In this document: positions 1 through 6,654 of the stretch, piece by piece
Numbering within the stretch: the stretch's first letter is position 1
How the letters are laid out: every line of letters begins with the position of its first letter
Virus record (IMG/VR): IMGVR_UViG_3300046542_000363
Coordinates: 1 to 21,554 of that record
Source: a virus
Direction: 5' to 3' (one strand)
DNA length: 21,554 nucleotides
The notes under the pieces: generated by a model
Told to the model about the DNA's origin: nothing
Database searches by the model: none
Seen by the model: the letters and a program-made list of their open reading frames with translations, nothing else
Made by a program: the position numbers and the translations under genes

Positions 1-569
1 TCTCCAACCCGGGTGCGGACGCCAAGGTGACCCAGTACGTCATCGAGTCGGACACCGGCGGCCACGTCTACGCGCCCGCCAACGTGACCAGCTGGCGGTT
101 CGACAACGTGAAGGGCGGCCAGTCGTACAAGTTCCGCGTGGCGGCCGTGAACAGGAACGGCGACGGCGCGTTCAGCCCGTTCTCGGCGGCGGCCGTCGCT
201 CCGAACAACGAGGACGAGGTCCGTCCGGTGGCGCTGTCGTCCAAGAACGTCGCGAACCCGATCTACAACCAGGACGGGTCGATCAAGCAGGGCTCGTACG
301 GGGCGCCGACCGCGCCTGGTAAGCCCACCGTGGCGGCCGGTGCGACGACCACCGCCAACGTGACCTGGACGGCGCCGTCGACCGGACAGCCGTCCGGCGG
401 CTACGACGTCACCGCGTCCACTGGCCAGAAGGTCCACGTCGGCCCGGCCGTCCTGACGGCCAACGTGCCCGGCCTGACGGTGTCGAACGTCATCACGTTC
501 ACCGTCACCGCGATCGGCCAGCTGCAGAGCGCCACGTCGACTCCGTCGAACAACTACACCGTGGTCTGA
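1..569 (+). CDS. Fibronectin-III-domain virion protein, 3' part only
   Basis: The open frame enters from the left edge (first whole codon at base 3), so the start is missing; 188 residues plus a TGA stop are visible. Two beta-sandwich units of the fibronectin type III kind can be read. The first ends in the typical YKFRVAAVNRNGDGAFSPFS strand near residues 39-58. The second begins at APGKPTVAAGATTTANVTWT and ends with FTVTAIGQL and the C-terminal TPSNNYTVV. FN3 and Ig-like domains are common at the C-terminus of phage capsid decoration, tail-tube and fibre proteins, where they project outward and may bind carbohydrate. The fold family is clear; which virion part it belongs to is not, because the N-terminus lies outside the window. 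A strong terminator follows at once. Confidence 0.75.
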   Translation, partial: SNPGADAKVTQYVIESDTGGHVYAPANVTSWRFDNVKGGQSYKFRVAAVNRNGDGAFSPFSAAAVAPNNEDEVRPVALSSKNVANPIYNQDGSIKQGSYGAPTAPGKPTVAAGATTTANVTWTAPSTGQPSGGYDVTASTGQKVHVGPAVLTANVPGLTVSNVITFTVTAIGQLQSATSTPSNNYTVV

Positions 570-582
570 TCCCAGCTGGCTG

Positions 583-618
583 AGCGGCCCCGTCCCACGA
601 CTCCGGGACGGGGCCGCT
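583..618 (+). terminator. Strong terminator hairpin after the FN3 gene
   Basis: A 14-bp perfect stem, AGCGGCCCCGTCCC (583-596) with GGGACGGGGCCGCT (605-618), closes an 8-base loop 13 bases after the stop codon. A short T-containing run (TTGCTGTT) follows. It has the form of an intrinsic terminator of a high-GC genome, where long U tracts are often absent. Confidence 0.75.
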
Positions 619-628
619 TGCTGTTCAC

Positions 629-679
629 GCCCGCCTCCCGGCCGCCAAGGGGCGAAGGCGACACGAGGAGAGGGCGGCG
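629..679 (+). promoter_or_regulatory. Start-associated hairpin, copy 1
   Basis: This is one of five related hairpins placed directly before start codons. The inner stem CGCC-AAGG-GGCG (643-654) carries the shared CCAAGGGGCG core. The outer arms CGCCCGCCTCC (629-638 region) and GGAGAGGGCGGCG (667-679) pair with small bulges and end at the base before ATG 680. The right outer arm contains the Shine-Dalgarno sequence GAGGAGAGGG, so the folded RNA should hide the ribosome binding site. The function is inferred; the pairing is visible. Confidence 0.5.
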
Positions 680-1339
680 ATGTCCGGTACGACACCACGG
701 CTGGGGCTGAAGACGTGGGATCAGTCCGATCCCTTCCTCCGCCAAGATTTCAATGACAACAACGGCAAGATCGACGCCTACCCGGGCACCTATGTCTGCA
801 CGTCCGGCTCCCGGCCCGCCTGGGGCGGTGCTCAGACCGGTCTGCGCATCTACGAGACCGACACCCGGCGCGAGTTGGTGTGGACGGGCACCGCGTGGCG
901 GGCGCTCCTCGACGCAGCGCCGGTGTGGACCGGGTACGTGCAGCCCAACGCCGCGATGGGCAAGGACACGCATGTCTACTACAAGATGGCCACCTTCACG
1001 GTGAACCGGCCTGGTGCGCTCCTGGTGCACCTGGAGGTCGAGTTCCAGTGCCAGTCCATTTACACGGCGAACGTCGCAGCACGTCCGCAGGTCGACGGCA
1101 GTGACTCCCAGATCGGCAGCACCTCGTCGTACATGCGCGTGCAGCAGACGAACACCTCCGGTGCGGGCTGGTCGCGGCACTACATGATGGGGGCTGACGG
1201 CCTGCGCACGGTCGGGGTGGGCAGTCACAACTTCGGCATCCACTTCTACACGACCCCGACGTCGACCACGTCGACGGTGTCGGTGAGCCTGGCGTCGGTG
1301 CGTGGCTGGGCGATGCTCGTCAACTCGCAGGACACGTGA
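680..1339 (+). CDS. Fibre-like structural protein, 219 aa
   Basis: The N-terminus (TPRLGLKTWDQSDPFLRQDF, then a stretch running through YVCTSGSRPAWG to YETDTRRELVW-TGTAWRALL) is a module I associate with fibre or appendage proteins of Streptomyces phages, where it seems to be an attachment domain. The rest (about residues 90-219) is rich in Ser, Thr, Gly and aromatic residues and predicts as a beta sandwich, as expected for a trimeric fibre head. There is no signal peptide or transmembrane segment. The ATG lies right behind hairpin copy 1 with SD GGAGAGGG. Its TGA overlaps the next ATG by one base, so translation is probably coupled to the connector-like gene downstream. Fibre genes normally follow the baseplate genes, so this place beside neck genes is odd and a head-borne fibre is possible. 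The assignment is family-level. Confidence 0.55.
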   Translation: MSGTTPRLGLKTWDQSDPFLRQDFNDNNGKIDAYPGTYVCTSGSRPAWGGAQTGLRIYETDTRRELVWTGTAWRALLDAAPVWTGYVQPNAAMGKDTHVYYKMATFTVNRPGALLVHLEVEFQCQSIYTANVAARPQVDGSDSQIGSTSSYMRVQQTNTSGAGWSRHYMMGADGLRTVGVGSHNFGIHFYTTPTSTTSTVSVSLASVRGWAMLVNSQDT

Positions 1340-2214
1340 TGGCGGCCGACGAGTACACCGACCGGGCCTATATCTCCCGCTACGCGGCGGGGGACTTCGG
1401 CCTGCAGGTCATGCGTGACGGCGCGCCCGGCGACGCCGACGCTGCCGTCACGGTGGCGCTCCTGCATGACGACGATGCCCAGACGTCGGTGTTCTCCCGC
1501 GCGGCCGACCACCCGGGCGTCGGCCAGTACACGGTGCGCCTGTCGTCCAAGGAGACGGCCGCTCCAGGCCCGTATGTCCTGGTGTGGACGTACACCGTGG
1601 CCGGGGTTGAGGAGGAGTGGCGGTTCTGGCTGGAGGTCGGCAAGGCGGCCCCGGAGTACGACCGGCTGGCCGACTCGATGAAGGGGGTGATCGAGCAGAC
1701 ATGGAACCGGTTCAGCGACCTGTTCGACTACGCCACCGAAGGCCCGCACCTGCAGACGTACGTCCAGTCCAACTTCGGCCGGAACCGCCTCGCGCAGCTG
1801 CTGCGGATCGCCGTTGGCCGCCTCAATACGGCCGCCCAGCCGTACCAGACGTACACGATCGACGGTGACGGCGGCGCCAGCTTCCCGGTGGACAAGTGGG
1901 GCTCTCTGCTGGAGTCCTCGCTGTATGTGGAGTGCCTGCGGCACCTGATGCGCTCGTACGTCGAGCAGCCCGAGGTGCAGTCCGGCTCCGGTGTCTCGCG
2001 GCTGGACCGGCGGGACTACATGGACCGCTGGGGCGTGATCCTGCAGGGCGAGCAGGAGGTCCTGAAGTCCCAGCTTGACACCTTCAAGATCGCCCACATG
2101 GGGCTCGGCACCGCCCGGGTCCTCGTGAGTGGCGGGGCCTATGGACGTTGGGGGCCCACCCGGCTGCCGCTGTCCGAGGCCGCGCGTCCGAGGTGGCTCA
2201 CCCGTTTCTACTGA
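1339..2214 (+). CDS. Putative neck / head-tail connector protein, 291 aa
   Basis: ATG 1339 overlaps the preceding TGA (TGATG); a GTG one codon earlier is possible but less likely. Residues about 1-105 form an Ig-like beta domain (ending YTVAGVEEEWRFWLEV). Residues about 110-291 are mostly helical with SNFGRNRLAQLLRIAVGRLN, a run rich in aromatic residues and LRHLMRSY, and a C-terminal loop RVLVSGGAYGRWGP. Such two-part proteins sit between capsid and tail genes in many actinobacterial phages and are annotated as structural or adaptor proteins. I infer a neck role from position and architecture; no catalytic motif is seen. The small gene downstream has its own strong ribosome binding site 19 bases after this stop. 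Confidence 0.45.
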   Translation: MAADEYTDRAYISRYAAGDFGLQVMRDGAPGDADAAVTVALLHDDDAQTSVFSRAADHPGVGQYTVRLSSKETAAPGPYVLVWTYTVAGVEEEWRFWLEVGKAAPEYDRLADSMKGVIEQTWNRFSDLFDYATEGPHLQTYVQSNFGRNRLAQLLRIAVGRLNTAAQPYQTYTIDGDGGASFPVDKWGSLLESSLYVECLRHLMRSYVEQPEVQSGSGVSRLDRRDYMDRWGVILQGEQEVLKSQLDTFKIAHMGLGTARVLVSGGAYGRWGPTRLPLSEAARPRWLTRFY

Positions 2215-2233
2215 TCGGTAACAAGGAGGGGCC

Positions 2234-2410
2234 ATGTCCGGTGGCGCCCAAGAAGGTCCTGCACCGTCTGTCGAGTTTGACCTGGACAACGTCGAGGTCA
2301 ACCAGGTCGTGTGCACGCACCGAGTCTGCGGCCACGGTCATGTCGTGGTCTCTCTCTACGAAGCCGAGAAGTTCCGGATCCTGCACATCTGCCCTGGCCG
2401 TTCCACCTGA
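2234..2410 (+). CDS. Small cysteine-containing protein, 58 aa
   Basis: The gene is short but well supported: a strong SD AAGGAGGGG (2222-2230) lies just before ATG 2234, and the frame ends at TGA 2408-2410 with good third-position G/C. The protein begins MSGGAQEGPAPSVEFDLDNV and has VCTHRVCGHGHVVV in the middle and HICPGRST at the end. Three Cys and three His could form a small zinc site or disulfides. It sits in a run of co-directional genes between the connector-like protein and the zinc-ribbon protein. I do not recognise a family. Confidence 0.6.
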   Translation: MSGGAQEGPAPSVEFDLDNVEVNQVVCTHRVCGHGHVVVSLYEAEKFRILHICPGRST

Positions 2411-2422
2411 TCGGAGAACCCC

Positions 2423-2596
2423 GTGTACAGCGTCACCCTCAAGGCCGGTCTGGTCGACGTCGTGCTGCCCAACGGCAACCGTTACCAGGGCGGCGACGTC
2501 GTCATCCTCTCGGCCGCCCAGTACGGGCAGATCCCGGCGGCCACGCGGACGGCCGTGTTCTCGGCCCAGAGCGTCGTCCCCGTCCCGGCGAGCTGA
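2423..2596 (+). CDS. Small hypothetical protein, 57 aa
   Basis: GTG 2423 is preceded by SD CGGAG (2412-2416) 12 bases after the previous stop. The TGA (2594-2596) overlaps the ATG of the next gene by one base, a pattern shared by most genes here and a good sign that this is real. The protein (MYSVTLKAGLVDVVLPNGNR, then YQGGDVVILSAAQYGQIP) reads as a small beta barrel. Proteins of this size and look occur among the capsid and connector genes of actinobacterial phages, but no function can be given. Confidence 0.6.
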   Translation: MYSVTLKAGLVDVVLPNGNRYQGGDVVILSAAQYGQIPAATRTAVFSAQSVVPVPAS

Positions 2597-3261
2597 TGAA
2601 GACGACTCGGGGGACGTACGTCCGCACCCAGCAGAACTGGGCCGTCGAGCAGGAGCGCCAGCGGCACGACCAGGCGCTGTGGATGATGGGTGAGAACACC
2701 CTGTTCTGCCTGCTGTGGACGGCGCGCGACCACGATGCCGGGCTCGTCGGCCTGTGCACGGTGTGCGCGTCCGACCGCATCTCCAAGGCGTACGGGCAGG
2801 CGACGCGGAACAAGTGCCCCTCCTGCTTCGGTACGCGCTTTGAGGGCGGCTACCGCGCGCTCATCGTGCGCCCGGCCATCTTCACGGACGCCGACGACGG
2901 CCAGAGCTTCACCGCCCGGGGCGTCGTCTCGCCGCAGGAGGTCCACATGGAGACCACCAGCGACTTCCGCGTCCACGGCGGCGACTACGCCATGCGCGCC
3001 ACCGGCGAGCGCCTGCAGCTGCGGACCCCGCAGCGCACCACGCTGCGCACCGGCTTCGGGACCCCGCACCAGAGGGACGACGGGACGGCGTACAACCTGA
3101 CCCGGGCGGCCGTCGAGGACGAGGACTCCGTGGCCTACACGATCCCGCCGAACCCCAGCGACCTCATCGCCATCCTGTCCCGGTTTGGGTCAACTCCTCC
3201 CAGTTTCGCCGACATAGAAGTAATTCGGGCTCCGCTGATTCCGCTGTACGAGCGAGACTGA
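2596..3261 (+). CDS. Zinc-ribbon virion-region protein, 221 aa
   Basis: ATG 2596 overlaps the upstream TGA. Two CXXC pairs, CTVC (residues 54-57) and CPSC (74-77), separated by 16 residues make a classic four-cysteine zinc ribbon. The segment before it is rich in Gln, Arg and aromatic residues (RTQQNWAVEQERQRHDQALW). The C-terminal half is a beta-rich region ending in IEVIRAPLIPLYERD. Position in the neck gene run suggests a head-completion or tail-joining protein stabilised by zinc; a DNA-contacting role cannot be excluded. No enzyme motif is present. A longer in-frame upstream reading would cross the two small genes and is not needed. Confidence 0.55.
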   Translation: MKTTRGTYVRTQQNWAVEQERQRHDQALWMMGENTLFCLLWTARDHDAGLVGLCTVCASDRISKAYGQATRNKCPSCFGTRFEGGYRALIVRPAIFTDADDGQSFTARGVVSPQEVHMETTSDFRVHGGDYAMRATGERLQLRTPQRTTLRTGFGTPHQRDDGTAYNLTRAAVEDEDSVAYTIPPNPSDLIAILSRFGSTPPSFADIEVIRAPLIPLYERD

Positions 3262-3471
3262 GCCACGTACTGGGAGAGGTGTAACAAGCGCCTCGGGTGC
3301 GTCGTCCAGTAGTGCATGGAACCAACGCCTGAGCAAGAAGAAGACGGCCGTGGGGACTTCCGTCCCCTCACCGACGAAGAACTGGAAAAGCGGCTGGTCT
3401 ACGTGCTGAACCTCATGCCGGACCAGCTGCCGGAAGACGAAGCCACAACCACCACACCAAGGGGTACCGCC
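3262..3471 (+). other. Leader or possible N-terminal extension before thyX
   Basis: The stretch holds no independent stop-bounded gene on the plus strand. From ATG 3316 an open frame runs straight into thyX without a stop and would add 52 acidic residues (PLTDEELEKRLVYVLNLMPD reads as a helix; TTTTPRGTA as a linker). No convincing SD precedes ATG 3316 (sequence GTCCAGTAGTGC). It may be a true extension made from 3316, or the leftover of a small gene that lost its stop. Confidence 0.4.
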
Positions 3472-4203
3472 ATGCCCACAGAGGACTACGACCTCACCTT
3501 CCGCGATGACGTCACCGTCGGATTGGTCAAGGCCGCTGCCGACGACGCCGACGTCATCTTCGCCGCTCGTGTCTCCACCGCCGGGGAGATGTCCCTGCGG
3601 GAGATCCGCAAGGACCCCGAGAAGTCCAAGGGCCTGATCAACTATCTGATGCGGGACCGGCACGGCTCGCCGTTCGAGCACAACTCGATGACGTTCTTCG
3701 TGCAGGCCCCGATCTTCGTCTTCCGCGAGTTCATGCGCCACAGGGTCGGGTTCAGCTACAACGAGGAGAGCGGAAGGTACCGCGAGCTGGAGCCGGTGTT
3801 CTACGTGCCGGGACCGGACCGCAAGCTCGTCCAGAAAGGGAAGCCCGGGAAATACGAGTTCGTCAAGGGCACCGTCGAGCAGGCCGACGAGACCTACGCG
3901 CAGATGACCCTCGCCTACCAGGAGGCGTACGACAGCTACCAGGGCATGCTGAAGGCGGGCGTCGCCCGTGAGGTCGCTCGCTCTGTCCTGCCGGTGGGCC
4001 TGTTCTCGTCGATGTACGTGACTACGAATGCCCGAGCCCTCATGCACTTCCTGTCTCTGCGTACCACCCATCCTGACGCCAAGGTCAAGAGCTACCCACA
4101 GCGCGAGATCGAGATGGTTGCCGAGCAGATGGAAGCAGAGTGGGCCCGGCTCATGCCGATCACCTACGAGGCGTTCAACAAGAACGGTCGGGTGGCACCG
4201 TGA
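3472..4203 (+). CDS. thyX: Flavin-dependent thymidylate synthase ThyX
   Basis: ThyX makes dTMP from dUMP with FAD, NADPH and methylene-tetrahydrofolate; phages carry it to raise the thymidylate supply for replication. The 243-residue length fits the family. The signature is clear: RHRVGFSYNEESGRY at residues 89-103, preceded by the FVQAPIFVFREFM strand, with the late motif ALMHFLSLRT and a C-terminal amphipathic helix. The spacing RHR-X8-S has one residue more than the textbook RHR-X7-S. ATG 3472 is chosen because SD AAGGGG lies seven bases upstream and MPTEDYDLTF is a normal N-terminus; ATG 3316 is the alternative. It sits, unusually, between neck and tail-completion genes, next to an HNH endonuclease. 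Confidence 0.93.
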   Translation: MPTEDYDLTFRDDVTVGLVKAAADDADVIFAARVSTAGEMSLREIRKDPEKSKGLINYLMRDRHGSPFEHNSMTFFVQAPIFVFREFMRHRVGFSYNEESGRYRELEPVFYVPGPDRKLVQKGKPGKYEFVKGTVEQADETYAQMTLAYQEAYDSYQGMLKAGVAREVARSVLPVGLFSSMYVTTNARALMHFLSLRTTHPDAKVKSYPQREIEMVAEQMEAEWARLMPITYEAFNKNGRVAP

Positions 4204-4685
4204 GTTCTGGTGCCAATAGACGCCTTACGGTCATCGGCAGGGTGAGCGACTGGGAGGTCCGCTTCTGGTCGAAGGTGGATCGGGACGGCCCTCGAATACT
4301 GGACGGACCTTGCTGGGTCTGGGGTGCGGCTACTGACTCAAACGGATACGGAGTCTTCCGCCTCAACGGGCATTCTCGCCGCACGCACCCGGTGTCCTGG
4401 GAGCTGCACAACGGGGAACCTGTGCCTCTCGGCCTGGTCGTTCGACACAGATGCGACCACCCGCCGTGCGTGAACCCGCACCATCTCTTGGCTGGCACTC
4501 ACGCCGACAACGTGGCCGACAAGGTGCTGAGAGGGAGGGCCGCCAACCAGAACACCAGGAAGACGCACTGCAAGGCCGGACATAAGTTGGCGGGCGAGAA
4601 CGTGTACGTCCGGCCCGACGGGAGGGGGCGACAGTGCGTAGTTTGCCAGCAGTCCCGGGGCGAACAATGGGCTGCGTCTGCCTGA
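4200..4685 (+). CDS. HNH endonuclease, homing-type, 161 aa
   Basis: This is a small zinc-binding HNH nuclease of the kind that spreads as free-standing homing endonucleases in phages. The core HRCDHPPCVNPHHLLAGTHA carries His83, Asn92 and His95 (counted from GTG 4200), followed by the usual NVADKVLRGR helix. The N-terminal FWSKVDRDGP...CWVWGAATDSNGYG segment and a C-terminal Cys cluster (HCKAGH...CVVCQ) are also typical. The GTG start overlaps the thyX stop (GTGA); GTG 4242 (VSDWEVRFWSKV) is an equally reasonable start, and neither has a strong SD. Third-position G/C is a little lower than in neighbours, which fits a mobile gene. It may have brought in or been attracted by thyX. Confidence 0.85.
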   Translation: MSSGANRRLTVIGRVSDWEVRFWSKVDRDGPRILDGPCWVWGAATDSNGYGVFRLNGHSRRTHPVSWELHNGEPVPLGLVVRHRCDHPPCVNPHHLLAGTHADNVADKVLRGRAANQNTRKTHCKAGHKLAGENVYVRPDGRGRQCVVCQQSRGEQWAASA

Positions 4686-4710
4686 CTCGCGTCGCACCGT
4701 AGCGCTGTCC

Positions 4711-4752
4711 GCGCCTCCTCCGTCGCCCTCAAGAGGTGAGCAGAGGAGGCGC
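4711..4752 (+). promoter_or_regulatory. Start-associated hairpin, copy 2
   Basis: A perfect 10-bp outer stem, GCGCCTCCTC (4711-4720) with GAGGAGGCGC (4743-4752), encloses the shared core TCGCCCTCAAGAGGTGA, which can form the small inner hairpin CCT-CAAG-AGG. The right arm contains the SD AGGAGG of the next gene and ends one base before GTG 4754, so folding would block the ribosome binding site. Confidence 0.55.
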
Positions 4753-4753
4753 T

Positions 4754-5143
4754 GTGACGTTGGTGTGGAGTGAGATCGTCGATCAGGCCAGACGGTCCGT
4801 CGAGGCTGCCCTGGGCAGCTCCCATGCAGGAGAGGATGGGGCCGTGACCGAGCACCCCACCCAGGAGTCCCTGGACAACATCAAGCACAACTTCTCCTTC
4901 GCCGACGCAGGCTCCTGGGACGAGGCGAAGGAGAACTTCGACATGGAGCATCCGGCCATGAAGGAGTTCGTCGAGGACGTACGTCAGAGAGGCGTCCAGA
5001 AGCCCGTCCGGATCGACTACGAGCAGTCCCCGCCCGAGGTGGTCGACGGTCACCAGCGCCTCGTCGCTGCTGACGCCGCCGGTCTCTCACACGTTCCGGT
5101 CAAGCACGGCACCTTCGCCGACGTGCACTACTACGGGGAATGA
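4754..5143 (+). CDS. ParB/Srx-like domain protein, 129 aa
   Basis: The C-terminal half (VQKPVRIDYEQSPPEVVDGH followed by QRLVAADAAGLSHVPV) matches the ParB N-terminal / sulfiredoxin-like fold. The GHQRLVAA motif stands where classical ParB has GERRxRA, the nucleotide-binding box. There is no helix-turn-helix and no C-terminal dimer domain, so this is a stand-alone ParB-like domain. Such proteins occur in phages with nucleotide-binding, nuclease or unknown roles. GTG 4754 follows AGAGGAGG with a tight spacing of four bases; TTG 4760, GTG 4763 or upstream GTG 4736 are alternatives. Its stop is one base before the next GTG. A link to the distant parA cassette is speculative. Confidence 0.7.
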   Translation: MTLVWSEIVDQARRSVEAALGSSHAGEDGAVTEHPTQESLDNIKHNFSFADAGSWDEAKENFDMEHPAMKEFVEDVRQRGVQKPVRIDYEQSPPEVVDGHQRLVAADAAGLSHVPVKHGTFADVHYYGE

Positions 5144-5144
5144 C

Positions 5145-5870
5145 GTGCTGGTCGAGGTCCCAGAGGTCCACCTCGTCACCCACCCCGACCGCATGATCAT
5201 GGTCGAGAAGGGGCTCCCCCCGAAGCGCGCCCAGGCTGCGGCCCGGGAGGCCGTACGGCAGGCCCGGCGCCGGATGCCGAAGCTCACCGGCGCAGCCGCG
5301 CGCGGCCTGCAGCCGCTGTACGGCAAGGGCTACTTCGGGATCTCCTGGTCCACCGACGTCGTCTGGTACCAAGACCACGGCACGAAGCCGTTCACCATGC
5401 GCTCGCTGGCCGGGAAGGTCATCCCGATGTGGATCGACGACCCGACCGGCCAGGAGCGCCGCGACAACCCGAAGGCGAAGACGCGCACCACGGAGACCGG
5501 CAAGATCCAAGTGTTGATCTTCCGACGTGCGGCAAAGATCGGGGAGCGGAAGAAGGTCTACAAGAAGGACCCCAAGACCGGCCTGAAGGTGCTCGTCTCC
5601 GATTCTCCGGCCCACTACCCGGGCGCCCCCGGCCGCATCGGCTGGCGCGAGGCCAAGCAGCCTTGGACCCGGCCCGGGAAGAGGCCGGGTGCGATCCACC
5701 CGGGGAACATCGGTGTTTGGTGGCGCCACCCGGGGTTGAAGCCCCGGAGTTTTTTGAACACGTCCATGACCTTGGCGGCGCAGAAGAACGGCCTGCTGGC
5801 TGAGCGGGTCTACGTCGCTGACCGGGGCTGGAGAAACAACGTCCGCCTGCACGGCGAGGAGTTCCGCTGA
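5145..5870 (+). CDS. HK97 gp10-like head-tail/tail completion protein, 241 aa
   Basis: The pattern fits gp10-type completion proteins: an N-terminal helix rich in Ala and Arg (KRAQAAAREAVRQARRRMPK), a beta region with VVWYQDHGTKPFTMRSLAGK where the family usually has a '..Y..G T...F' strand, and a C-terminal HPGLKPRSFLNTSM helix where the family has 'P..FL..A'. A basic insertion (about residues 105-150, KAKTRTTETGK, GERKKVYKKDPKTGLK) makes it longer than usual. The GTG start is one base after the preceding stop with GGGGA upstream. It overlaps the next ATG by one base. Its place just before the terminator-like gene and the sheath supports a neck role. Confidence 0.6.
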   Translation: MLVEVPEVHLVTHPDRMIMVEKGLPPKRAQAAAREAVRQARRRMPKLTGAAARGLQPLYGKGYFGISWSTDVVWYQDHGTKPFTMRSLAGKVIPMWIDDPTGQERRDNPKAKTRTTETGKIQVLIFRRAAKIGERKKVYKKDPKTGLKVLVSDSPAHYPGAPGRIGWREAKQPWTRPGKRPGAIHPGNIGVWWRHPGLKPRSFLNTSMTLAAQKNGLLAERVYVADRGWRNNVRLHGEEFR

Positions 5871-6502
5871 TGTACGTCACCAGGGTGAAGACCCTCGCGA
5901 TCGAGGCCCTGCACGCGGCCTTCGACGACCAGTACCCCGTGGCGGAGTTCCGGGGGCTGCACTGCTCGCTGGAGTACCCGGTCGACAAGTCCAGCTTCCC
6001 CGAGGTCTGGGTGCGTTATAGCGACACGGGCCCTCTGCGGCAGGCGGGCGTCTCGCACGTCGAGGACACCGACCCGGTCGACGGCGGCCGTGTCGCGCCG
6101 TACACGCGCTTCCGGTTCGAAGGCTCCTGGGAGTTCGTCGTCGTCGCTCTGTCGAGCGTGGAGCGGGACCGGGTCTACGACGAGCTGGTGGCGACGATCG
6201 CCTGGTCCGGGTTCGACTCGCTGCGCGGCCGGTTCCGCTCTTACCTGGCGGACAACGACCTGATCGATCTGACGGTCCGGACGGACGAGATCGAGTCGAC
6301 CGGGGAGTCGGCCGAGCCGGGCACGCCGTGGGGTACTGACGAGGTGGTCTACGAGCGGACCCTGGCCATCGACCTGATCGGTGACTTCACGCCGGACCCG
6401 GAGACCGGCGTCATCGTCCCGCTCTCGAAGATCGTGGTCACGCCGACCGCAGACCTCACCCTCGACGACCTGAGCGACAGCGGCTTCGACTCCTGGCACT
6501 GA
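5870..6502 (+). CDS. Probable tail terminator / completion protein, 210 aa
   Basis: ATG 5870 overlaps the previous TGA. The first half reads as an alpha-beta domain (YVTRVKTLAIEALHAAFDDQ, later FEGSWEFVVVALSSVERDRV) followed by WSGFDSLRGRFRSYLADNDL. The end is a longer acidic tail (LTLDDLSDSGFDSWH). Size, fold impression and location directly before the sheath gene are those of tail terminator proteins (gpU-like), which cap the tail tube and join it to the neck. No sequence signature is decisive, so the role rests mainly on gene order. It ends the neck run; a folded intergenic region with a possible terminator follows. Confidence 0.5.
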   Translation: MYVTRVKTLAIEALHAAFDDQYPVAEFRGLHCSLEYPVDKSSFPEVWVRYSDTGPLRQAGVSHVEDTDPVDGGRVAPYTRFRFEGSWEFVVVALSSVERDRVYDELVATIAWSGFDSLRGRFRSYLADNDLIDLTVRTDEIESTGESAEPGTPWGTDEVVYERTLAIDLIGDFTPDPETGVIVPLSKIVVTPTADLTLDDLSDSGFDSWH

Positions 6503-6509
6503 AGCGGGA

Positions 6510-6566
6510 GGTGGGCGATCGGCATCGCACCGTTGGGATGTGGAACGTCCCATGGGGTCGCCCGCC
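6510..6566 (+). terminator. Nested inverted repeat, possible weak terminator
   Basis: GGTGGGCGA (6510-6518) can pair with TCGCCCGCC (6558-6566) with one G-U pair, and inside it GGGATG (6535-6540) pairs with CGTCCC (6546-6551) around a five-base loop. There is no T tract. It separates the neck genes from the sheath gene and could attenuate read-through. Confidence 0.35.
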
Positions 6567-6604
6567 CCGCGCTGAAGCTACCACGCCTGTTGCTGTCCAC
6601 GGCC

Positions 6605-6636
6605 CGGTTGTCGCCCCAAGGGGTGACAGCTGACCG
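6605..6636 (+). promoter_or_regulatory. Start-associated hairpin, copy 3
   Basis: TGTCGCCC (6609-6616), loop CAAG, GGGTGACA (6621-6628) forms eight pairs with one G-U. CGGT (6605-6608) and ACCG (6633-6636) extend it across a four-base bulge. It carries the shared core TCGCCCCAAGGGGTGA and lies 18 bases before the sheath ATG. Here the hairpin does not reach the start codon. Confidence 0.5.
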
Positions 6637-6654
6637 ACGCGACTGGTGGGTGGC

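Noticed and set aside
3457-3471. CCAAGGGG before the thyX ATG as a sixth start-associated hairpin
   Set aside because: The core matches but only a three-pair stem (ACC-AAGG-GGT) forms and no outer arms exist; it is adequately explained as the SD of thyX.
6503-6654. Promoter before the sheath gene
   Set aside because: A strong promoter would be expected, but no convincing -35/-10 pair could be read; only hairpins are supported.
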